NCBI GenBank assembly: GCA_018398765.1
Contig: JAHBMJ010000663.1
Coordinates: forward strand, 1 to 34,381
Length of the DNA: 34,381 bases
Source: Chromera velia
Lineage: Eukaryota; Sar; Chromeraceae
Direction of reading: 5' to 3'
In this document: positions 9,279 through 22,300 of the stretch, one piece after another
Layout: the number at the start of each line of letters is the position of its first letter
How positions within the stretch are numbered: position 1 is the first letter of the stretch
Translations under genes and position numbers: made by a program
Notes under the pieces: model-generated
Told to the model about the DNA's origin: nothing
Seen by the model: only the letters and a program-made list of their open reading frames with translations
Database searches by the model: none

Positions 9279-12200
9279 GTGAATAAAAAGATGAAGAGCG
9301 AGCGTATGTGGCCACCCGATTCTTCTCGCCTCTTTCTCTTTCCGCATGCGGCTTGCTGGCTCATGATGTGACGCCTCTGTTTCCTCTGTTTCCTCTGTTG
9401 TATGCTACACTGACGCCCTGCTGTTTTCCTTTGCGGTCCCCTTCTGCCTGCTTGCAGGCCTTCGGTCTGCCCACGATGATCGAGGCCGCAGCGTCCCTGG
9501 CTCCCTCAAACGGGGACATCTTCAATCACCCCCTCGAGATGCTCAGACCCTTTGAAGTGCGTGCGTCAAGTTTTTTTTTTCTTTTTTGGTGCGGTCAGAG
9601 GGGGGGAGGAAAAGTCCATCAACACGACGGGCAAAGGGGACGAGAAGGAAAAAGGAAATAACATGAAGAGATGCGAGTTGAGAAAGAGCCTGCCGAAGGA
9701 CACGTCGGGGTGTGTTTATGTCCAGTAGGATTCATCGGCAGTTCAGATTCGTCTATGGCGAATCGACAGTCAGAAAAGGACTAGAGAGATGCACATGAGA
9801 CCTGAAGACAGTAGAGGGAGTGAGTCTACGGAGAGGTTGATGAGAAAAGAGAAGAGAGGTCCCTTCAATGACTTCTTCAATTGTGTTTCTGTATCTTTTC
9901 AATTCTATGTCCTTCTGTCCTTTCATACAGGTTCTCCTCGAGCACCCATTTCTGGACTTGGAGGAGCCGGAAGGAAAGAACCTGTGGGGTCTGCTGGTGG
10001 ATCTGTCGGACGAACGTCTACAGGACTTTGAGCGTGAGACCGAGGAGGAGGAAGAGGAGATGGACGAAATGGGGGGGGCGGGACGCGTTCGTCTTCGGCC
10101 TGAAGGAAGAATCAAGAGCAAGATGAGGATGGTGTTCGGGGAGATGACATTCGTCGTTCTGGTTGGCAAACAGGTAAGATGGGGATCTTCTGAGGTTCCG
10201 CTGGGTTGGTTGTCCTTCGAATCCGGAAGGAAGGAAGGAAGGAAGGATGCACCTCTTACACATTTGATCTGCTTTCTTGTGCTCTTCAATCAGTGTCCTA
10301 GTGCATGCCTGTCTTCTGGCTCCTCTTTTCTTTCGCTCGACCAGTTTGATCTATGCTCGCCTGTTGCTGTCTCCCTTCTCTTGAATTTTGTCCGAATGTG
10401 GAATGGGAATAAGCCCGCAGATTCATCTCGGTGACTCTTGTTCCTCTTCTGCTTGTTTGCCTCCGTTCTTTTGCAGTGGAGTGGGCGCTGGCCTCCTGCG
10501 ATCATCGAGAGCGAGAGATACATCTTCGGAGTGACTCACTGGGCGGGGAAGGGGGAGAGACTGGCAGTTGAGCTCTTCCCCTTCGGTGCCCAGGCTGCAG
10601 GAGCTGCGTCGATCGTCCAGGCAGACAGGGAGGCGAGGGCGATGCCTAGGTCCGACCGCGGACGTGTGCGGACGTCTTGGCAGCTGGTGCCGATCAGCAA
10701 CATGCTCGTGGCTGGTCGCATGATGGAATGCATCGCCAACCCTCTCGACCACTATCCACCCTTCTTCTGGAGCCAGGTGGCAGGGCACACGTCAGTCACA
10801 CAAGACTAAGTATTTCGTCCCTGCATTCCCCTTTCTTTTTGCCTGCGACTGAAATGACCGCGGCCTTGATCCTTGTCGTCTCTGTGCGTGTACGTGTGCG
10901 TATGCGAGTTCGCGAGAGTGAATTCGAGAAGGTTCCTTGCTCGACGCCTTTTTTCCATTTTGGCTTTTGCTTACTCGTTTGGAGCAGTGAGCAGGCCTCT
11001 CAGGAAAGTCCCTACTGTGTCTTCCGCCTGACGGGACCCACAAATCTCACCTCCAATTTCCCTCGTGTCACTTCCTCTCCTGAGCGTGCAGGTCTCTGGA
11101 GAACCCCCCTACAGCGTGTCCCTCCCGACCGGACCCTTACCCTCTCTGCGGGGAGGGGGAGCAGGGTCTGATCGAGGACCTGCAGATCATCGACTCGAGG
11201 GGCCTGAATCTCCGTCAGAAGAGAGCATTGCTCATGGCGCTCTCGCTCAGATATGGTCAGTCGTGCGGTTCAAAAGGAAAGGAAGGTGTTGTGAAAACAA
11301 AAGAATGGAAACGAAGAATGCAAAGAGGAAAAGAGTGAAATCATTTGTTTTTGCTGTGTAGACGCTCTTGCTTCGATGCGGCGACTCGAGCGGGACGAAT
11401 TGGTGGAATGCAGAACGGAATCAGGTTGAGTCGAGTCCTTCGTTTTTCCGGTAGGCATGGAGACAAAAATGCGGCCGAGAAGCGACGCCTGTCTGCGTAT
11501 GTTTTCGATGCATTACCGATGTGATTCTTTTTTACCTTCTGTTTGACCCCCCCTCCCCACTCTCTTTGTTCGCTCTCGCTTCGTTTACTTCTTTGTGGTT
11601 GCTGCAGGAGTCCTTCCTATTCAGGGCCCTCCGGGGACAGGCAAGACTGTGTTCCTCGAACTGCTGCTCGATTTGATCTGCCACCACGGCCAGAGGGGAC
11701 TCGCACTTGCACCAACAAACACCGCTGTGCGCAACCTCCTCCTTCGGTCAGTTCATTGTCGATGTGCCGTGTGTTCTTCGCTGCTGGTTGCCTTTCCTTC
11801 ATGGTCTTTTCCATAATTTGCGCATGCCCTTTTGTCTCTCTGCGTCTGACCGTCTTCCCTCTCTGGGGGTCCTTCCAGCTGACATGTGACAAAGAATGAA
11901 ATACAGGGCGAACAGCAGTCTTCTCCTTTTCTCGTGAAGACATCGTCTGCTCAGCTTCCCTGCACGATTTCGTCGTCATTCATCCCTCCCTCCCTGCCTG
12001 CCTGACTGCCTGCCTGCCTGCCTGCCTGCAGGTTCGTCAACCGGGTGAAGGAAGGCAAAGCTGTCTCTGACGTGCGTCTGTCCGAGATTGTGTACGTGGC
12101 GGCAGAGATACGATCCGGAGTGAGCGGGTATGGAGACGGCCTCTCCTGCGTGCTCCTCGAACACCGCGTGGAGTGGTTGAGGACGGCAGCGGAAAATCTG

Positions 12201-12320
12201 AAGAACGCGGCCTCGGGGGACCTCCAGGGACTCTCTCTGTGGCTGCCCTCAGAGGCTCTGCAGGCTCTGTGCACCTCTGGGTACACTCTCCTGGACAGAC
12301 AGGCGGCAAAGGTAGGTAGG

Positions 12321-12357
<37 letters not shown>

Positions 12358-12369
12358 GGGTGTGGGTGT

Positions 12370-12437
<68 letters not shown>

Positions 12438-13351
12438 TTGGGAAGTGGTGGAGGAGTGAGTGAGACTGTGTGCGCAAAGTGCTCTTCGCCCTATTCTTGT
12501 GTACGTTTGGGGTCCGTCCTTGTAGAGAAATCAGTTGGCCCCACGGCGGGTCAAGACTTTTGCGTGCTTTTGCTCCCAGGGAATCGTTCATGAGAGTAAA
12601 CTGCTGCTCCGTGGGCCGGGCTGTGCGGGATTTGCCATGAAATGCTGATTGTGACAAGCTCTGCATGCCGTAAGGTCGACTTCATGGCCTGTTGCCGCTT
12701 CGTTGCATGGGGGTGGGGCAGTAAAACCCAAATAGATGGACGGTCCAGTACTCTGGAGAGAAAACTAATCTGACTCGTGAATTCACCTTTCTGTTCTGAT
12801 TGTGGTGCGCACACGTCCTCTTTTTTCTCTTTCTGTGTATGTATGCAGGTGCTGTGGGAGAGCGACCCCTTAGTTGAGTGGCTACTTGAGAACCTGATCT
12901 GTCCTGCCATCGAGACCGTGAGGGCCCTTGAGGAGATTCTGGACACCCATGTCCCTCCTGAGGGGCACTGTCGGTTCGGGAAAAGCAGGTTGGCTCTGAT
13001 CGGCTTTGAGTCTCTTCAGATGGAAGTCAAGCGGCTTCTGGAGACATTGGCAGAATTGAAGGGCAAACTTGAGACTGAGGAGGTGAAGCAGGCTCTTCAT
13101 CAGAGAGCGGCGGCATGGAGGAGGAAGGCGAAGAGGGGGGGGAAAGAAGAGACCGGCGACGCGCCAGCTGGTCAGACCGAAAGCGCAGGAGGGGCACGAC
13201 AACAGCAGCAACAGAAGAAGAAAACATTCGACGAGCTGACCAATTGGGGAGAACCTCTCCACTTTAGCGTCACAAACGAGAGCTTGGAGGAAGTGGCGGA
13301 GCTCTGTCGAAGACTGAAAGAAGACATGAGGGTCAGCATTAACAGAGAATC

Positions 13352-13388
<37 letters not shown>

Positions 13389-16300
13389 TTCAAGGTTCCT
13401 TTGCATGGTTTTGATTTTACCGGAATATTCCACGAGACACCTCTCTCTTCCTCAGAAGACTTCTGTCCGTTTGCCTGTCTCTGCCTGTGCGGTGATAGGC
13501 GAAAGCGCGTGAGAATGAATAAGTCCTTTTGCACCTTCCTCCTCCTTTGCACCTCTCCACCGATTCCGTCACGCTGTCTGTTTGTGTGGCTCTTTCCGTG
13601 TCTGAGCATCCAAGTGTGTCTGTGTACCCATGAAAGTCCAATTGCCCCCCCTCCCCGTCTTCTGAATGCAGGCGGCGTCCGTGACAGGAGAGGAATGCAT
13701 GAGCGTCGAAGAGAGAAAGCTGTAGTCAGTCCGTGAGTCAGTCAGCTAGCCAGCCAGCCAGTCAGCCTGTCTGTCTGGCTACCTGCCCATCCATCTATCT
13801 ATCGATCCATCTATCTGCCATCTCGCCTATATCTGGCCGTCTTGAATCGTACCTTTCTGCCGGTGTTTATGTGTCGTCTGACTATCGTGTCTCTCTGTGT
13901 GGACTTCCTAACACAAACGAAGTTTCTTCTGTCATATTGACGAACCGATTTGGTGGGTGTTGTTTAACTATGTCTTGCTCCATCCCCCGTTAATTGGCTT
14001 TTGCAGCAAGGCTTTGTTGGACAACGCTCGATTGATCTTCTGCACCTCTGTGGTCTCTGGTCGTCCCGGCATCGTGAAGCAGAAGATTCCTAACGTCGTT
14101 ATTGACGAAGCAACTATGGTGGGTGCATGCCTGCGTGTGGAGGGGCGGGGGCGTGGATTGTTTTTTCAGAAGGATGTTCAGTGACTGCCTTCATCTCGTC
14201 AACAAGAGAGCGCTTGCTTTTCTTCCCGTCACCCTCAATGGTCTTTATCCATGCATTGAGCTCTACACTTTCAATTCCAAAAACTCCTCGTAAGATCCCC
14301 TTTCTGGTTGCAGTTGAGCGAGGCCGAGTGTCTGATTCCGATGAGGAGCTGCGTCCAGAGGCTGGTTCTCGTGGGAGACCCTGAGCAGCTCCCTTCGTGT
14401 GTGACCTCAAAAAGGTGCAAGGACGCAAAGCTGGACAGGTCCCTCTTCGACAGACTCCTCGCAACGGACACAGCGATGCCCGCTGCACTGAGGGACCTCG
14501 CAACCCATCCGCTGATTGCAGAAGCCGCAAAGTCAGTCAGTCAGACCATCTAGTTGGCGCCCCATTTCAGTCATCGGCTTTTCTTCGTTTTTTCGCGCGC
14601 TCTCTCTCTCTCTCTTTCTGTGTGATTGTCCATGCTGTCCCTGATTTTCTGGTACTCTAGGCTAACCAGTAGCATGATGTGCTCATTTTTTTGTACACGA
14701 CCGTGCTGCCTTGATGCAGGTGGCATCTCGAAAACAAGAACGAGGCACTCCCCCTCCCTCCTCCCAACAGCGAGAGGTGCGTGATGCTGAATGAACAGTA
14801 CCGAATGCACTCGGAGATCTCTCTGTGGCCCTCAGAGTACTTCTACAGGGGCCAACTCCTGAACCATCCGAACGTAGAGGGAGAGGCCGAGCTAAAGAGA
14901 GAGGCGGAGGTGGGCATCGTGCCCTCGTCAAAAGGAGACAGCAGTCGAGGAGGGGGGGCGGTCGGACCATACGATTCTCTGGTCTTCTTTGACACGGTGG
15001 GTCTCAGGGTCTCTCTGGCTGTCTGTCTTCCTGCCTTTCTCTCTCTCTCTCTCTGCGAGATTTTCTTTCTACGTTTTCCCCTTAATTCTCTATTTTTGCG
15101 TCTCTGCATGCCCTTCTGGACCGGGTGGCCCAGAGAGACCTGACTCTGCAGCGTCAGCTAGCAGGCACTCATTGCTTCTTATCGTCGCTTCCTCTTCTTT
15201 GCCCTTTGCCCTGCAGAAGGACTTGTGCTGTTTTGACAGATCCGACGCTCAGTTCTCTACTGAGAACCCTGGGGAGGCAGATTTCATCGTCCGGCACATG
15301 AAGAAGTTCATGAAGACAATGAAGACAAAGGAGGGGACACGAAAGGGTAAGTGGGGAGGTGTGTGGGGTGGGTGGATGAGTAGGTGAGGTATGAATGATG
15401 CTTGAGGCAGCACTCTAAGAAGGAAGTGTGTCGGCGATCTTCTCTGTTGCGTGCTCGGTTAATGCAGAGCTGCTAGTCGTACATCTTGTCGCACCTTTCT
15501 TTCCCTGATATTCCCCCTTCTTCTCATCCCCCCTTTTTTCCTCTGCTCTCCCCTCACGGATGCAGCGACCATCGGGGTGATCACACCTTACAGCGGCCAG
15601 GTGCGTCTCTTTCAACGTATGCTGGAGGGCGGGAGCGCGCAGGAGCGGCAGCTGCTGCGGAGAGTGCCTGTCAGGACCGTCGACGGATTCCAGGTCAGTC
15701 AGGGATCGAGAGACAGAGAGAGTGAAGGGGGATGGGGGTTGGACGCTCTAGGGGAGTTAGCAGGGAAGGGTACGTGTGTGAAGCAAATTGGCTGTCATGC
15801 ATGTGTTGAGTGTCCAGGCAGCAGATCAGGCAGGCTGCTTCCGGGACGATTGTCATGTCAAAATTGCCTCTTCTGCTTGGCGTGGTGGTCGAGTCGAAAC
15901 AGTTGCTCTCCTTCCTACTGTTCTCGAATTTTGTTCCACTATTCTTCCACCTCCGCTCCATCCATTCGATGTGTGTGTGTTCTCTCCCTCCTGCATGCAT
16001 ACAGGGCTCGGAGTTGGATGTCGTCTATGTCTCGTGTGTGAGGTCGAACAAGCACAGAGTGGTGAGTCGATCGGTCAGAGGTTGTAGGAAGGATGGACAG
16101 GTGGCAGGACGAGAGAGAGGCAGAGGAAGCGTGCAGAAAGAGGGGAACGACAAGGTACCACCTACCTATGATCGAATGGAACGATTAGAAAGGGACGGGA
16201 TCTCAATGAATTCTCCCTCGATGCTGCTTGTTGCTTTCGGAAAAACAGCTGTGCCCATGCCGTGAAGAAAGAAAGAAGCAATCGATGAAATAAATCTATG

Positions 16301-19300
16301 GGCACAACACATCTGCTCGCACGCAGGTGGGGTTCCTCTCAGACCACCGTCGTGCGAATGTGGCCTTGACGCGTGCCCGGCTTCGGCTGTTTGTGGTGGG
16401 GGATTCCAGGACTCTCGAGAAGGATTCGGTGGGTGCATCAGCGCATGAGTCGATCTTCTTGTTTTCGTTCTTTGTTTCGAAAGAAATTTGCTCCATCCGG
16501 ACTTCAGAAATTGCTAAGAATTCAGCAGTATGTTGGTTGGACCGGTGGGCGGGTGGGTTGACGAAGCATGACGGAGAGATGATTGGTTCAAAATATTCTG
16601 AATTTTCGGGGCGGCAGCAGAGAGAAGCGGCACTGGGTTCCGTGGCGTAAAGGCGGTGTCTGTCTGTTGTGCATTGTGTCTTTGTATGAACATGGATGCC
16701 TGCAGGCATGGCGATCATTCCTGAAGAGCGTGCGAGAGAGAGGGCGCATTCTTCCTGCTGTGGCCGCCTTCGGAGAGGACGTGGAGACTGCAGGGCTTTT
16801 TGCAAAGGTCCGTCAGGCAGGCGGGGGGGGGAAACTTTCCCGCCTTTTTCTTTTCCCTTTGAGCGCTTTCGCCTCCTCTTCACTCACCCCGCAGGCCCAC
16901 TGTCGTTTTGACCTCGACCGGCAGTGCGTGATTCTGTCTCATTCGCCGATTCTTGAATGTACCGGGCAGTGGTGGAGCTGTCTCCTGTATTTACGCGCTT
17001 GAGGTGCTCTGTACGACCACCAAGACTGATTTTGACGGCGTGCGTTTCATGACATGACTGCGATTATATCGTCCCTCCATCTATCCATCCATCCATCCAT
17101 TCACCCGTGCAGGTGCTCGCCGAGAGAAACGCCGTGGGGGCAGGTCAAGCGCCCTTGGGTGCTTCTGGCTTTGAGAACTTTTCATCCGAGGGGAGATACA
17201 GCGCTGCTCTCAAAGGGAGGCCTCTCGGTACCGGCATCGTCACCGCGACCCCTCAGAAGAAGACCGGTATTCCTGTAAAGGTTCCTCTGGGTCGTGCTTC
17301 TGCTTCCCTGGCTGATTCGTTTCTCGCAGCTGCAGCAACAGCAGGAGTCCCCCAGGAGAGCCCGAGGGCAAAGGGAACACCGCTCCCTCGAGGGCCCCGG
17401 GGAACTGCCGGGTCCCTTGGGCAACAGAAGAAAGGCGTTGTTGCCGGGGCCCTCGGTCAGCAGAAGGGTCCTTCTGTTCCTCCTCATCCTCGTGCAGGCA
17501 AAGACACTCAGCAAGATCAGGGCACTTCTGAGGCTGGGGTCTTCTCGCCGGATCGGAAGAAGGATTTGAAGGCACACCCACCTGCCGCGGGAGCAGCTGA
17601 TTCTTCTTCTTCTCCTCAGAAGAATACACAGGAACAGGCGCGCCAGGTGTTGCAGAGACTCCAGCAGCTTGCCAGCACTCCACAGGGGTCCTTCGACAGA
17701 GCCATCTTCATCAAAGAAGGCCAGGCTGTCTTCGGACCCGATTTCGAGAGGATTGCCAAGTACCTCATGCCCCCCACCCCTTCCAAGCAACCGACGCACA
17801 CCACAGAATCCACAGCTCAGGAGCTGCCCACTCCCCGCGACACAGGAACCCAGGCCCGTTCAGTCTCAGCGATCGACTCTTCCTCCTTCAGGCCCGCCGC
17901 CGCCTCCTCCTCACAGGCACAGGCTTCCCTTGAAGAACTGAAATGGGGTCGCTTCAAGTCCCCTCCTCCCAATGAAGCTCCTCCTCAGCAACCCAACCTC
18001 GCAGAAGGAATAGATCCGCGACGCGTCCCTCCCTCGAGGACGAGGCCTCACGAGCAGCCTCTTCCGCGGCCTCCCGGGTTGGCCCAACAGAGCTCTGCCG
18101 CAGGGGCCGGGACGAGCGCCGTTGCCGTGGTGGACGTGAAGATCCCTCAGGTGTTGCATCGGCAACAGCACACGCATGCGCAATCGATGCAACCGCAACA
18201 CCAACAGCAGATGCACCCGCAATCGATGCAACCGCAACACCAACAGCAGATGCATCCGCAATCGATGCCACCGCAACAGATGCTGGTGCTCAATCAGATG
18301 CAGCTGCAACTGCTGCAAATGCGGCAACAACCGATGCAACACCAACAGTTACAGGTGCTCAATCAGATGCAGCTGCAACTGCAACAAGTGCGACAACAAC
18401 CTATGCAACACCAACAGTTACAGGTACTCAATCAGATGCAGCTGCAACTGCAACAAGTGCGGCAACAACCGTTGCAGCAACAGCTGCAGGTGCTCAGTCA
18501 AATGCAAACACATTTGCAGCAGATCCAACCGCATTACATGCAGTCGCAACAGATTCCACAGCAACCGCCGCCGCCGCCGCAGCAGCAGCATCTGATGCAG
18601 GTACAGAATCAGATGCCACCCCAAGGGACCCGTCAGCAACCGATGCAACAGCAGCAGCCACTCGCTCACGGCACTCCCAGGCCTGGAGGGGGTCTTCTCC
18701 CCTGTCCCGACCCCGGACTTCGGCCCTCCCCCGGAGCCGCTGCCGTGAACCTGAAGCCTTCGGACTTCCCCCCCCTTCAGAGTCCAACTAAGCAGGGACC
18801 CCTCAAGGCTCCTCGAACCTTCAGTCCCACCAAAATGAATCCCCAGGCGACGGAATTCAGTCCCCAAAAAGCAGTTCCACCCTCAGCCGCAGTCCCACCT
18901 CCTGGGTTGCAGCAGCAACACACAAGACCGCAACCGATGCAGGCGCAGCAGCAGATGCAATCGCAGCAGGTCCGACCGCAGCCGATGCAGCAGCAACAGC
19001 AACTGCGGGTGGAGCAGCAGATGCCATCGCAACAGCAGCCACTGCAGCAACGTCAGATGCCACCGCATCAAATGGGACCGCAAGTGCAGCATCAGACACA
19101 AGCACAGCAGATGCCGGCCCCCCACACACCCGCAGCAGCTCTTGCTTCATCTCAACACTCGCCTCAGGGTGTGAACGCTGAAGCGCGTTCGGCCTCGGCT
19201 TTCGTTCCCCTTCCCTTCATGCCTGCAACTCCCACCACACAGGCGAGGGCTTCAGGGCTGTTGGGGGCGAGGTTTGCAGACTGGACCGCTGGGGGGTCAT

Positions 19301-22300
19301 TCGGAGTCCCGCAACTTCCCCCCGGGGGTCCTCAGTCACGGGCTCTCCCGCCTCCAGGGGACTTTCAGATGCGTGCGTCACAGGAACAGTCGTGGGCTCC
19401 GTTCAAGGGGGCTCCTGCCGCTCAGGCCCCGGCCCCCCCCAAGCCCCTCGACCTTGCGGAAGCTGCCGCACTTCTGACCAGAGCGGCCAATGCAGCCTCT
19501 GTGTCGCTGGCAGACACGGTTGCTGCACTCTTCCCTGCAGAGAAAGAAGCGGAGGCAGAGTCGGACATGGACATCTCTCCGAGGCCGGAGTTGAAAATCA
19601 AGAAGGAGAGACTGCCTGCAACTCCAGAGCCTACTGCAGCTTCCAAAGAGCGAAAAAGTTTGAAACTCGAGACTCTCAAGGCTACTCCAAAAGCAGTCCA
19701 GCCTGTCCGTGAGGCCTCTGTAGCTGAGGCCAAAAAGAAACACACTCCTGCTGCTGCTGCCGCTTCTGTCGTGGCTGTGCAGCAAAAGCAACAGCCACAG
19801 CAGAGACCTGAGATTGTTCCGGTGCCTGCGGTCCCTCGGCGCATTCGGAGACCGTGTCTGGGACAGGCAGACATAGCGAATATGTGGTTCGACGAGTCGG
19901 TTGAGAACGGGGACAGTTGGAGCATCACGATCTCCCACGCCTTCCGACAGCGGCTGAACAACGTGTCAACAGAGAAACTGATGCAGCTGACCAAGATTGT
20001 CAAGACCATGAAAGACGGGGAGAGACTCCAGAGAAGACGGGGTGGGAGCGACAGCCACGAGCCTTTGTGGGTCAAGACCGTGGAGGTGTCAGAGTTCGGA
20101 AAGGAAACGTGCCTCATCTGGTCAGTGTGGATGCACCACAGGGTTGAGGGGACACGTGTTTGATATCATCGGGTCATGCAATTTGGGAGGGACGAGCACA
20201 TGGCTCACTTGGCTCAACGAGCTGTTTCGTAGTTTTTTTGAATCATTGCACCGTGTATTTTGTTCTCTCTATCCTGCCGGTCGACGATTCATTCCTATGA
20301 CTGGAACAATACTCTTCTTCCTGTATGGCTTCTGAATCAATTAATGTGTGATGCAGGTGGGTCCGTTTGAGGTTCGACCGCTCGCGTCTGGGTGGAGGTT
20401 CTCGGCAGAGCCTCTGTCTGTTCGACATCCTCAGAAGAGGAGAAGTGCCGACTTCGAGAAAGGTGAGTGAAGGCTGAGCTTCTTTTTTGTGGCATGACCT
20501 GCATGGGTGCAGAGCTCGACCCCGAACACTTTCAAGACAGGGCAGTCGACAAAAACCAGAGCTGCTGCGTGTATCCTCTCTGATTCTATTGAAAAGGTGC
20601 CTGTCTCCTGCAGATAAGCCTGAAAGGAGTGAGGCAAAAGGAAGCAAGGAGAGAACGGTGAGGGGGCAAAGGAGAAGGAAAGCAACAGCAACCACCGGCA
20701 AGGAGTGCTAAGTCGAAACCCCAGAGTCCCCCCCTTACATGCGCCGTTCGATATATCTGAGCATTCCTGCCTGTCTGCCTGTTTCTGTGTTTGCATGCCT
20801 GCAGCGTCTGGAGAACCATTTGTTTACCTTTTCTGACGCCTACCTGAGTGCCTGTCTGAAGCGGCGCATGGTCCAGGCGGAGGCCTCTGATGGGGGTGGG
20901 ATCAACAAAAGCAAGGAGGTGTGCCTGCCCTTGTTCGTCCCGATCTCTGAACTGCCTGTGGAGCGGTATTACAGGAAAAGGTGGGCTGACGTTAGTTATC
21001 TTGTGCATTTTCATGCTTGTACTTGCCGTGTCATTTTCTTTGTGTAAGCTTTCAAATCCGCCTGCTTTGGGAGGGTTCTCAGCTTCTCCACGATCCTCGA
21101 CTTTGTCTTTCCTGTCCTGGACCTATGCAGACCTTGTTGAACGTTCGTTTGTCATTTCATGTTAGCTTCTTCGTCCGCTGCTTTTTTGCGCACACATACA
21201 GGGAAGCGGAAGGAGGTGAGGAACGATCTGTACGCGAGGAGGTGAACACCGCAGGAGAGTCGGTTGCCCTGATGAAGCACTACAGCCTGCCCTCAGCTTG
21301 CCTGGATCTCTTCGCTTCCGGTCGGTGTCTATCAAAGTGCCTGTAGAATTATGTAAAATTCTTGTGTACAGGATTCGGAGGGCTGGGTAAAGGGAGTCGT
21401 TTCTTAGCGAGATTGGATTTTTGTGTTTTGTTCGGGGGGTTCCAGTTTATGTCTATCCCGAGGAATGAAATGAGTCATCATGTCGAGAGCTGTGTGTTCG
21501 AATACCGTGCCTTCCTTCCTTTGTGCTCCCCCTGTTCTCTCAGGTGGTCTCGCTCTCGAAGACGGCTCCTCTGTCGGCCTGAAGGGAACTGGCGGTGTCC
21601 TGTCGGCTGCAGATATTCCAATTGAGCTGACGGCCGAAGAACAAAATCTGGTGACCAAGGGAGGACCTCTCTTCATTCTGGGAAGGTGTGTTCCTTCCTT
21701 CGAATGTGTTCTTCGTGTCGCTGGAAAACAATTGTCAATTGGCGACACACCGCTAGAAGTTTGATGAGATTTTGTTGCGTCTTCTGGTTTTTCTCTTATA
21801 TCAAGCGGACTCACCGCACTCTCTTTGTTGGTTGAGTTGTGAACTTCAGTTTGCATGCATGCAGAGAAGTGATCGAGACCTGCACGCATGCGTGCATGAT
21901 GTAACCACTGCATGTGTGCAGATCTGGAACCGGAAAGACCCTCACCCTTCTCGCTCGCATGGTCGCCCTCAAGAAGGGAATGGCAGAGATGAGGGCTGCC
22001 GAGAGGGCACGTCGGGAGGCAAGTGAGGCTGTAGCTGCGACTGCTTCGGCTGAGCAGTCGGATGATGCAGGGGGCGCTCCTGCCGGACCCTCTGAAGAAA
22101 AGGCAGAGGAGGAAGGCGATGGGATTCCTGCCAAGAGATTCCAGGTGTTCGTCACGACTTCCAACCGGTTGAAGGAACAGATCCGGCATCAGTTCTGCAA
22201 ACTGGTCGGGGCCTTTGAGTCCTTTGAGAAGAAGCCTGCAGGGGATGAGGACGGGGACAAAGGACCGGTGGAACAGAAGGAAGGTGCGACGATGCGTGTG

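Noticed and set aside
17182-20117. Long minus-strand frames opposite the Gln-rich exon
   Set aside because: They are complements of CAG/CTG-rich coding sequence with no recognisable domain, and the + strand frame is open for 1,003 codons.
20614-20657. Possible extra exon between exons 23 and 24 (TGCAG acceptor, GTGAGG donor)
   Set aside because: It is 44 nt long and would break the phase into exon 24, which joins exon 23 cleanly.
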